In this document: positions 17,712 to 25,014 of the stretch, in pieces
Position numbering within the stretch: position 1 is the stretch's first letter
Layout: each line of letters starts with the position of its first letter
Assembly: GCF_000478275.1 (NCBI RefSeq)
Contig: NZ_ASJB01000030.1
Coordinates: 113,686-177,685 of the forward strand
Source: Amycolatopsis orientalis DSM 40040 = KCTC 9412
Lineage (GTDB): Bacteria > Actinomycetota > Actinomycetes > Mycobacteriales > Pseudonocardiaceae
Direction of reading: 5' to 3'
DNA: 64,000 nt
Notes under the pieces: model-generated
The model's input: only the letters and a program-made list of their open reading frames with translations
Told to the model about the DNA's origin: nothing
Databases searched by the model: none
Position numbers and translations under genes: made by a program

Positions 17712-18059
17712 ATGGAACACCTTCCGGACGAGCCGATCACACTGCGAATGCCTGCCGGGGTTTGGGCGGGCATCGACGCCGGGATCGACAACGTCGTGTC
17801 GCTCGTCGCCGAAGACGGTGACGAGGACGCTGTCCGCGTCGGAGAGAGCATCAGGAAGGCGGGCTGGGACCAAGTTCCTTGGGTGGAGGAAAACTGGCCG
17901 CCGCTGGACCAGGTCATCGCCATCCGGTTGACGCGGGCGCAATGGCGGTTCGCCGCCGATGACGCCCGCGAAAGCATCCCGGTGCACGAAAAACTCCACG
18001 ACGCGAAGTCGGCCCAGCTGTGCCGGGACGCTGTCGCGCTGATCGAGACCGTGCTCTGA
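17712..18059 (+). CDS. Hypothetical acidic protein
   Basis: About 115 residues; ATG at 17712 has AGGA seven bases upstream, and ATG at 17697 or GTG at 17661 would add 5 or 17 residues. No signal peptide or membrane segment. The protein is acidic in its middle (SLVAEDGDEDAVRVGES) and helical at the C-terminus (AKSAQLCRDAVALIETVL). It is not recognised as any named family, although codon use is typical of a real gene. It is 62 bp after the AraC gene and convergent with the secreted hydrolase. Confidence 0.65.
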   Translation: MEHLPDEPITLRMPAGVWAGIDAGIDNVVSLVAEDGDEDAVRVGESIRKAGWDQVPWVEENWPPLDQVIAIRLTRAQWRFAADDARESIPVHEKLHDAKSAQLCRDAVALIETVL

Positions 18060-18102
18060 CGGCCACATCGATGATGTAGGCCGAACCCCGAGGCCAGACC
18101 GG

Positions 18103-19461
18103 TTACCGCCGTGGCCGGCGGTCTCCGGTGAACCCCTGTGGGCGAAACTCGAGGAAGGCGGCGGAGCCGAGTCCGAGAGACTCCGCGAGCGCCTGCATCC
18201 GCGCGGGTTGCGTCGAGGTACCCCAGTTCCCGGTGTCCACTCGATGATGGATGGTCTCCACCGCGGCCACCAGTTCGGCGGTGGTGAAGGTGCAGTGTCC
18301 CGGATGGGCGGTGTAGGACTGGCGCAGCAGCCCGCCGGCACCCGCCATACGGACGTCTTCGGCGTACTCGTCCTCGTGTTCGACCGGGACGAGATTGTCG
18401 TCGGTGGTGTGCATCGTGAGCACGGGGATCGCCAACCGTCCATTCAGGACTGAAGTCGAGGCCATCCAGCGCGAAGCCGCCTGATCCGCCGTCACATCGG
18501 CGGTGCGGGTCAGCATGGCGAGGTCACCGTTCAGGTCGGCGCCCGCCTGCCGGTAGAGATCCGACACGAAACCGAGCCTGCCGGACTCCGCGAGCAGCCC
18601 CCGATAGTCCACTCCGGTGTTCCACGAGGGATTCCCGCCGGCGGTCTGCTCGATGTCGTACCGCGCGGGCAGGATGAAGGGCAGGATGGAGCGGAGATTG
18701 CGATATTGGCCCGCCTGCCGCGCCTGCCGATCGTCCGGCGACGGGTTCGGCTGTCCTGGGACCCATCCGGGTTCGAGGAAGAGCGAGGTGATCAGGGCGA
18801 CCCGCGCCCGGCCTTCCGCCGTGGTCTGGGCCTGATCCAGCGCGTCGACCATCCGCTGCGCGGTCGCCGTCGCCTCGGCGGCGTTCTCGAAGCGGGCCAG
18901 TTTCAGCGATTGTCCGCGGAGCAGCAATCCGGCCACGGCGTGCGCGCCGTCGAGCTGGTAGTTGAGCAGATCGACGCCGCCGCCCATCAGACCGCAGGTG
19001 GCCACGGCGCCGTCGAGTCGCCCGCCCGGGAACTCGGCGAGTTCACCGGTGACCAGTCCTCCCATCGAACTGCCGACCGCGATCGCGTGGCGTGGAGCGC
19101 CCGTCAGTCCGGTCACCGCGCGCAACGTGTCCCGCTGGTCCCGCGCCGCGGTGCCGAGAGCCCATCCGGCACGCGAGTACGACGAACCCGCCAAGGCGTA
19201 GCCTCGCGCGAGAAGCGCCTCGGCGGTGGCCGGATCCGGCGCGTTTCGCGGCGGGTTCGCCGGACTCGGGTCGTAACCGTGGCTGTAGAGCAGAATCGTG
19301 CCGTTCCAGGGTGCCGGGACATCGGCGATCCACGTCGTGCCGTTCGGCAGGACACCGGAATGACGGGTCGTGGCCGGGGTTTGCGCCGCCGCACTGCCCG
19401 GCGCGACCAAGGCCGCCGTCACGATCATCGCGGCCACCAGGACATTCCGCATGCCAGCCAT
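18103..19461 (-). CDS. Secreted alpha/beta hydrolase
   Basis: About 452 residues. GGAAGGTG stands six bases before the ATG at 19461; a GTG at 19470 is an alternative. A Sec signal peptide (VLVAAMIVTAALVAPGSAAA) is followed by an alpha/beta hydrolase fold. The oxyanion strand is ILLYSHGYDP, the nucleophile elbow VGSSMGGLVTG carries the catalytic Ser, the acid is probably in TMHTTDDNLVP and the His in AHPGHCTFT. It is probably an extracellular esterase or peptidase-like hydrolase; the substrate cannot be read from the sequence. Divergent from the VOC gene at 19585. Confidence 0.85.
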   Translation of the reverse strand: MAGMRNVLVAAMIVTAALVAPGSAAAQTPATTRHSGVLPNGTTWIADVPAPWNGTILLYSHGYDPSPANPPRNAPDPATAEALLARGYALAGSSYSRAGWALGTAARDQRDTLRAVTGLTGAPRHAIAVGSSMGGLVTGELAEFPGGRLDGAVATCGLMGGGVDLLNYQLDGAHAVAGLLLRGQSLKLARFENAAEATATAQRMVDALDQAQTTAEGRARVALITSLFLEPGWVPGQPNPSPDDRQARQAGQYRNLRSILPFILPARYDIEQTAGGNPSWNTGVDYRGLLAESGRLGFVSDLYRQAGADLNGDLAMLTRTADVTADQAASRWMASTSVLNGRLAIPVLTMHTTDDNLVPVEHEDEYAEDVRMAGAGGLLRQSYTAHPGHCTFTTAELVAAVETIHHRVDTGNWGTSTQPARMQALAESLGLGSAAFLEFRPQGFTGDRRPRR

Positions 19462-19584
19462 TGCCGTCACCTTCCGCGGGCCAACCGATCGGATCCGACA
19501 TTAGGCAGTACCGTGACGAGCGTCAAGACTGTGCACGACTTCGGCATCCGGAGATTGTCGGTCCGGCTCGGTAGCATGCGACGC

Positions 19585-20022
19585 ATGCCCATCAAACTCG
19601 AGAATGTCGCCATCGCCGTTCGCGACCTCGAAGCGACGATCGCCTTTTTCACCGACCTCGGTCTCACGGTCATCGGCCGCGACACGGTCAGTGGCGAGTG
19701 GACCGACACCGCCGTCGGCCTTGACGACAACCACGCCAAAATCGCCATGCTCCAGACGCCGGACGGCAACGGCCGCCTCGAACTCTTCGAGTACATCCAC
19801 CCGAAGGCGATCGAGACCGACCCCACCCAGCCCAACGAGATCGGCATGCACCGCGTCGCGTTCTCGGTCGACGACATCGACAAAGCCCTTGAGATAGCAG
19901 CGAAACACGGCTGCCATCCGCTTCGTGGCGTGGCGACCTATGAGGACATCTACAAGCTCACCTACGTCCGCGGTCCCAGCGGCATCATCGTGATGTTCGC
20001 CGAGGCGCTGAAGAAGGACTGA
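19585..20022 (+). CDS. VOC-superfamily (glyoxalase/dioxygenase-like) protein
   Basis: A 145-residue single-domain pair of beta-alpha-beta-beta-beta modules. It starts MPIKLENVAIAVRDLEATIAFF; an ATG nine bases upstream is also possible and neither has a strong ribosome binding site. Likely metal ligands are the Glu in LELFEYI and the His in IGMHRVAF. VOC proteins include glyoxalases, extradiol dioxygenases and antibiotic-binding proteins, and the sequence alone does not decide among them. Its 3' end overlaps the convergent small membrane protein by 38 bp. Confidence 0.85.
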   Translation: MPIKLENVAIAVRDLEATIAFFTDLGLTVIGRDTVSGEWTDTAVGLDDNHAKIAMLQTPDGNGRLELFEYIHPKAIETDPTQPNEIGMHRVAFSVDDIDKALEIAAKHGCHPLRGVATYEDIYKLTYVRGPSGIIVMFAEALKKD

Positions 20023-20311
20023 CGTTTTCCTTCCGGTGCGGCCGCTTCCGAGAGCCCTCTCGTCCGACTCCGCGCCGAGCGATCAGCGGAACCGCCAGGA
20101 CGCTCAGCGCGATCACGACCAGGATCGTGATCCCGAGAACGTTCGCCGGTACCAAGGGCCTGATCAGGAACACCATGACGAGCATCCAGCCCGCCAGAGT
20201 GACACTCTCGAGAACGAGCGACCGCCACCTCCGTCTCACCCGCGGCCGCACCGACACGCCGATGACGACCATCGCGGCACCCACCGCTCCCCACCACCAG
20301 TGATCCCCCAT
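19985..20311 (-). CDS. Small membrane protein with three transmembrane segments
   Basis: A 108-residue protein from an ATG at 20311. Hydrophobic stretches are WWWGAVGAAMVVIGVSV, LAGWMLVMVFLIRPLV and ILVVIALSVLAVPLIA, followed by a basic tail. The function is unknown. The last 38 bp overlap the end of the convergent VOC gene. Confidence 0.6.
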   Translation of the reverse strand: MGDHWWWGAVGAAMVVIGVSVRPRVRRRWRSLVLESVTLAGWMLVMVFLIRPLVPANVLGITILVVIALSVLAVPLIARRGVGREGSRKRPHRKENVSPSSAPRRTSR

Positions 20312-20434
20312 GGCCCCGTTCCCCGCTCGTGCCGACGGTCACGAAGGAAGTACCCGGATCGGCGCCCGGCTACTCCTGACGCCGGGACGACCTGCCCTCT
20401 GACGCGGTACGGAACGCGGCCGGCTTTCGTGGCG

Positions 20435-20668
20435 TCACTCGTCGCCCGAGCGGTAGTGCCGACGGTGTTCCTCGGTCTCCTCGCGCGGCGACTTCATCGG
20501 CGGACGTCCGTGGACAAGGTCGTGCTCCGTGTAGTCCGCGCGCCGGGACGCCCAGCCCGGCAACAGGAACTTCCGTGTCCCGCCGCGGCCGCGATCACGC
20601 AGATCGATGACCACGGCGAGGCCGATGACCCCAACGAGCACGCCGAGCCCTACCCAGATTCCGACCAT
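20435..20668 (-). CDS. Small single-pass membrane protein
   Basis: Seventy-seven residues; the ATG at 20668 follows GGGAG. One N-terminal transmembrane segment (IWVGLGVLVGVIGLAVVIDL) and a charged cytoplasmic tail (SPREETEEHRRHYRSGDE). No family recognised. It lies 130 bp downstream of the SARP regulator on the same strand. Confidence 0.6.
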   Translation of the reverse strand: MVGIWVGLGVLVGVIGLAVVIDLRDRGRGGTRKFLLPGWASRRADYTEHDLVHGRPPMKSPREETEEHRRHYRSGDE

Positions 20669-20798
20669 GTCCGCTCCCCGTAGAAGAACTCGCTGCCAGT
20701 GAGGTGATCCACCACGTCCACCCGTGTCCCGTGGACGGTGGGCGACCGGGCATCAGGATCACCGCGGAGCCGGGAGAGAACCTTGAAAAATCCTTGAA

Positions 20799-23621
20799 TC
20801 AGCAGGTGGGGCCTGGCTGTCGAGCCGCGCTGAGCAGCGCGCGCACGTCATCGGCTTCGGGTGCGCGAAGCTCGGTGTACGCGGCGAGGGCGGCCTCCAG
20901 ATGCGGCCTTGCCTCGACGTGGTTCCCACTGGCGTGGTGGGTTTTGCCGATGCCATGGTGGGCTCTGGCGCGTTCGTGCAGGTGACCGATTCGCTGCGCG
21001 AGGGAGTGTGCGTCCTCGTACAGTTCGATCGCCTCGGCACCGGTTTTCGTGGCGGCGAACTCGTTGAGGGTGGCGACTTCGACGTTGGTGTTCCCACCGG
21101 CACGGGCGAACTCGAGGGCTCGCTGGAAGTGCCAGGTGGCCTTGTCGTCCTGCCCCAGGCCCGCGTAGGCGCTGCCCAGCGCGGCCAGCACCGGTGCGCC
21201 GAGACCGGCTGAACCGAGGTCCTGCGCGATTCCGCCGCTCTGCTCCAAGAAGCCGATCGCGGCCTGATGGTGCCCGCACCAGCTGTAATGCTCGCCGAGG
21301 TTGCACAGCGCGATACCTTCCAGCAGCGCATGGCCGGTGCGGCGGGCGGCGGCGAGAGCGAGCTTGTACTGCTTCCGGGCGGCCTTCCGCCGGCCGCGCA
21401 TGTCATCCACCGACGCGAGACCGTTGCGGACCATGCTTTCGAGGAGGTCATCCCGCCGGTCAAGGGCGATGGACAGGGCCTGCTCCAAATGACCGGCGGC
21501 CTCGTCGTAGCGGCCGAGCCGGAACAGGGCCATGCCGACGGCCTGACCGGCGAAGCCCTGTTCCGCCGTGCCGGGACGGGTCAGTGCGAGAGCGGTCGTG
21601 TGGAGGATGAGCGCATCGTGGTAGTGCGCCGCTACGTCCAGATATCGCCAGAGAATCGCGGACAGCCGGATCACCTGCCCTGCCATGCTTGTGTCCGCCG
21701 CGTCGGCCAGCGCCAGCATGGTTGCGCGTTCGGTGTCGAGCCACGCACGCGCGTCCTCGTGGTCGGCGAAGTCCGGCTGTGGCCCGGCCGAACGTGCTGC
21801 CCGCGGCCGGAGGTAGGGCTCGTGGGGTGACAGCCGGTCCATGGCGGCCGATGCCCGGCTCAGGTAGTGCTCGAACAGCCGGGTCGACGCGGCCAGGCGG
21901 TCGGCGGGGGCGTCGGTCTCGGCGAGGAGTTCGGCGGCGTAAAGCTTGACGAGGTCGTGCATCCGGAAGCGGCCCGGCGGATTCTCTTCCAGGAGATTGG
22001 CGGCACACAGGGCACGCAGCGGCCGAGGGTCCGAGAAGAGGGCGGCCGCGGCCGCTCGGTCGATGCCACCATCGGGCACGAGTCCGAGCAGGCGGAACGC
22101 GGACGCGCACTGGCTGTCGAGGGAACGGTAGGAGGCGGAGAACACCGCGCGCACGCTCGCGGACAGCTCCCCGGTGTCCAGCGCGTCCAGCCGGCTTTCG
22201 CGCAGTTCGGCGGCCACCGAGGACAGCCGCCTGCCCGGCTGGGCGGCGATCCGGGCGGCGGCGATCGCGAGCGCCAGGGACAAGCCACCACACTGGCGCA
22301 GGATCTCCTGTCCTGCTTCGGGTTCCTCGATCAGGCCCGCCGCGCCCACCTTGTGCTCGAGCAGCTCCCGCGCCTGACGCTCGTCGAGGGTTCGCAGCGG
22401 CAGCGCGCTCGCGCCATGGGTGGTCAGCAGCCCGCCGAACCCATGACGGCTCGTGACGAGCACCGAACAGGAAGATCCGCCCGGGAGCAACGGGACGACG
22501 TGGTCTGTGTCCCGGGCGTTGTCGAGCAGCACGAGCAGCCGTCGCTGGGCGGTCAGGCTCCGGTACAGCGCCGCCAGCTCGTCCGGCTCGGACGGAATCG
22601 ACGTCCCGGAAACGCCCAGCGCGCCGAGGAAACCGCGGAGTACGCGGACCGCGGGCACAGGTTCGTGGGCCGGGTCGAAGCCCCGGAGATCACCGTAGAG
22701 CTGGCCGTCGGGGAACCGGGTCACGTTGTCGGTCGCCCACCGCACCGCGAGCCACGTCTTCCCGAGACCGCCCGCGCCGGAGATCACCGCGACCGCGCCC
22801 CGGGCGGCGAGCATCCGGTCGAGCGCCGCCAGCTCCTCCGCGCGTCCGACGAAGGAAGGAGGCGCGGCCGGCAGCTGCCGAGGGGCCGTCCGGTCGCCAT
22901 CCGGCCCGGCGCCGGTCAGGATTCGTTGGTGCAGCGCGCGTAACCGGGGTCCCGGGTCGGTACCGAGCTCCTCCGCCAGGTGTGACCGGAACGTTTCGTA
23001 TTCCCGCAGCGCGTCGGCCGGATGTCCGTCGAGGTACAGCGCCTCGATCCGCTGCGCCGCCGCGCGTTCACCGGCCACGCCGTCGGATGGCGGCTCGGCC
23101 AGCACGGCGGCGTGGGCACCGATCCGCAGCCGACGGTCATTGCGGTCCAGCACGGCCGCTTCGTGTTTGTACTCCAGCTCGCCGCGAACGCCGTCCGCCC
23201 ATTCGGACTCCAGCTCGCCCAGCGGCCTCCCCCGCCACAACGCCAACGCCTCTTCGTACAGCGCGAGCGCGACGTCGTCTTCCGCCGTCGTCCGCGCGCG
23301 CTCGAGCAAGCTCTCGAAGCGGTGAACGTCCACCGCCTGCGGCTCGGCGAGGAGGACGTAGCCACCGCGGTCACGCTCGATCGTCACGCCGTCCACCGGG
23401 GCCAACGACCGCCGCAGCCGGGACACGTAGCCGTACAGCGCGTTCCTCGGCTGCGCGGGCGGCCGCTCCCCCCACACGCGGTCGACCAGCGTCTCGACCG
23501 GTACCACCCGTGCGACGTCGAGTAGCAGCGCCGCCAGAACGTCACGTTGACGCGCATGCCCGACATCGAGCCGGACCCCGTCGGCCACCACCTCGACCGA
23601 CCCCAGCACCCCCATTTCCAG
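20799..23621 (-). CDS. AfsR-like SARP regulator with NB-ARC and TPR domains
   Basis: About 940 residues from a GTG at 23621 (ATG at 23615 also possible; GAGGAGG lies about nine bases before the GTG). Domains in order: OmpR-type winged HTH (about 3-95, GHARQRDVLAALLLD), bacterial transcriptional activation domain (about 100-245, ALYEEALALWRGRPLGELES), NB-ARC ATPase (about 270-560) with P-loop ISGAGGLGKTWLAVRWA and Walker B LLVLLDNARD, then winged-helix and TPR arrays to the C-terminus. SARPs of this length activate secondary-metabolite or developmental genes in actinomycetes, with ATP binding and TPR contacts setting activity. No large biosynthetic cluster adjoins it, so its target is probably elsewhere or global. 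Confidence 0.93.
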   Translation of the reverse strand: MEMGVLGSVEVVADGVRLDVGHARQRDVLAALLLDVARVVPVETLVDRVWGERPPAQPRNALYGYVSRLRRSLAPVDGVTIERDRGGYVLLAEPQAVDVHRFESLLERARTTAEDDVALALYEEALALWRGRPLGELESEWADGVRGELEYKHEAAVLDRNDRRLRIGAHAAVLAEPPSDGVAGERAAAQRIEALYLDGHPADALREYETFRSHLAEELGTDPGPRLRALHQRILTGAGPDGDRTAPRQLPAAPPSFVGRAEELAALDRMLAARGAVAVISGAGGLGKTWLAVRWATDNVTRFPDGQLYGDLRGFDPAHEPVPAVRVLRGFLGALGVSGTSIPSEPDELAALYRSLTAQRRLLVLLDNARDTDHVVPLLPGGSSCSVLVTSRHGFGGLLTTHGASALPLRTLDERQARELLEHKVGAAGLIEEPEAGQEILRQCGGLSLALAIAAARIAAQPGRRLSSVAAELRESRLDALDTGELSASVRAVFSASYRSLDSQCASAFRLLGLVPDGGIDRAAAAALFSDPRPLRALCAANLLEENPPGRFRMHDLVKLYAAELLAETDAPADRLAASTRLFEHYLSRASAAMDRLSPHEPYLRPRAARSAGPQPDFADHEDARAWLDTERATMLALADAADTSMAGQVIRLSAILWRYLDVAAHYHDALILHTTALALTRPGTAEQGFAGQAVGMALFRLGRYDEAAGHLEQALSIALDRRDDLLESMVRNGLASVDDMRGRRKAARKQYKLALAAARRTGHALLEGIALCNLGEHYSWCGHHQAAIGFLEQSGGIAQDLGSAGLGAPVLAALGSAYAGLGQDDKATWHFQRALEFARAGGNTNVEVATLNEFAATKTGAEAIELYEDAHSLAQRIGHLHERARAHHGIGKTHHASGNHVEARPHLEAALAAYTELRAPEADDVRALLSAARQPGPTC

Positions 23622-23714
23622 CACGGCCTCTGCCCTCCTCGTCTTCAGGGGTAGCGGATCGCCGTCACTCGGACAAGGCCCATGTCCCCGGCGCACCGTG
23701 ACGAGACCGAACGA

Positions 23715-24278
23715 TCAGACCCGGGAGGCAAGGAAGATCGCGGCCGCTTCGTCGGCGAGTACCGCCGGTTCCGGGGCGTCCGGATCGGTTTGCGCCAGGT
23801 GCAGGAGACCGAGAATGGCCGCGTAGGCGACTCGCGCCCGCGATGCCGCGCGGTCGGGTGACAGGCCGAGTTCCCGATAGGTCCGGGTCAGCAGGTCCAG
23901 CCGGGCTCGATTCACCTGGCCGATCGCCTCCTTGACCCGTGGGTCGTTGCGGTCACCGAGCAGGCTCAGGTGCACCGACGGCGCGAGTGGCTGGACGGCT
24001 TGCACGACAACGGTGAGCAGCTCGCGCAGCCGCTGCGCGGGATCCGCGATCGCGGCGAAGCGGGCGAGTCCTGCTTCGCCGTGGCTTCTCCCCCATTCCG
24101 AGAGTGCCGCCGTGATCAGCTCGTCCCGGTTCCGGTAGTGCGCGTAGAAACTCCCCTTGGTCACGCCGAGCGTCCGCGCCAGCGGTTCGACCGCGACCGC
24201 GGCCAGTCCGCCTTCCGCGATCGCGTTCAACGCCGCCCTGGCCCAGTCCCCGGCGGACAGCCGGGTCGCCTCACTCAT
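23715..24278 (-). CDS. TetR-family transcriptional repressor
   Basis: A 187-residue repressor from an ATG at 24278. The N-terminal HTH is canonical (AVEPLARTLGVTKGSFYAHYRNRDEL); the remaining helices form a variable ligand domain with a C-terminal segment typical of the TetR_C class (AYAAILGLLHLAQTD). It is divergent from the cupin gene, and the space between contains four 14-bp palindromes of one type. Autoregulation and control of the cupin gene are therefore likely. The inducer is unknown. Confidence 0.92.
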   Translation of the reverse strand: MSEATRLSAGDWARAALNAIAEGGLAAVAVEPLARTLGVTKGSFYAHYRNRDELITAALSEWGRSHGEAGLARFAAIADPAQRLRELLTVVVQAVQPLAPSVHLSLLGDRNDPRVKEAIGQVNRARLDLLTRTYRELGLSPDRAASRARVAYAAILGLLHLAQTDPDAPEPAVLADEAAAIFLASRV

Positions 24279-24291
24279 CACGCACCGCAGG

Positions 24292-24373
24292 ATACGGCAC
24301 CGTATTGACGGTGCGCCCGACGCGAGAATACGCTGCCGTATGGATACGCAAGCGTATTAATACGGTCCAGTAT
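24292..24373. promoter_or_regulatory. Four TetR operator-like palindromes
   Basis: Four 14-bp sites with 6-2-6 architecture: ATACGGCACCGTAT (24292-24305), ATACGCTGCCGTAT (24328-24341), ATACGCAAGCGTAT (24344-24357) and ATACGGTCCAGTAT (24360-24373). The first and third have perfect arms, the others one mismatch each. Centres are 36, 16 and 16 bp apart. They fill the space between the TetR start and the cupin ribosome binding site. Confidence 0.8.
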
Positions 24374-24386
24374 CAAGGAGGCTCCG

Positions 24387-24945
24387 ATGCACCAGAGCAT
24401 TCGGCGGGGTGGTCACCGGACATGACGCCGCGGGCAGGGCTCGCGTCGTGGACGACCGCGCCGTCGAGCCCATCACGTCCGAGCTGATGCCGGGCTGTGC
24501 GGCGTACCGGTTGTGGGGTCGCGATGAGCGGCCGACGTTCCCGGACGACGGCTCGCCGCGGTCCGCTGAGGCCTACTACCCGCCACCGGACGGTTCGCGC
24601 TTCATGGTCAACACGATCGCGCCGGGCGAACTGGTTCCCTCCCCCGGCCTTGATCAGGCCGCCGCCTTGAACGAGCTGGAGAAGCTGATGCCGGGCGCGA
24701 TGGCGGCGATGGAACCCGGCTCGGCGGGGAGGCACACCACCGACAGCATCGACTACGTCCTGGTGGTCTCGGGCGAGATCACGCTCGAACTCGACGACGG
24801 GGAACAGCGGCTTCTGCGGGAGGGCGACGTGGTCGTCCAGAACGGCACGCGGCACGCCTGGCGTAACCACGGGACCGAGCCCTGCATGATCGCCGGTGTC
24901 GCCATCGGCGCCGATCGCATTCTGTCTGCCCGGGTCCAGGACTGA
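24387..24945 (+). CDS. Cupin-domain protein, start region frameshifted
   Basis: The best ribosome binding site (AAGGAGG) precedes an ATG at 24387 that reads MHQSIRR and stops after 12 codons. The cupin frame is +1 to it and opens at a GTG at 24409 (VVTGHDAAGRARVVDDRAVE). Removing one G from the run at 24406-24409 would join the two into MHQSIRR-VVTGHDA, the usual start of this family. The rest is an intact single cupin of about 178 residues: TDSIDYVLVVSGEITLELDD, then LREGDVVVQNGTRHAWRNHG. It probably binds a small molecule or acts as a simple dioxygenase or isomerase. The divergent TetR regulator probably represses it. Either a sequence error, a real lesion, or GTG initiation explains the start. 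Confidence 0.75.
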
Positions 24946-24947
24946 CC

Positions 24948-24982
24948 GGAGGGAAGCCGCCGGCTCCCGGCGGCTTCCCTCC
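24948..24982. terminator. Bidirectional hairpin terminator
   Basis: A perfect 16-bp stem (GGAGGGAAGCCGCCGG with its complement) around a three-base loop, between the convergent cupin and GH15 genes and three bases after the cupin stop codon. Confidence 0.8.
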
Positions 24983-25014
24983 ACATCACCTGCGTTCTTG
25001 ACCGCTCGCGCGGG

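Noticed and set aside
20799..23621. SARP regulator as marker of an adjacent biosynthetic cluster
   Set aside because: No PKS, NRPS, terpene or other backbone genes lie in the window; proximity alone does not define a cluster.
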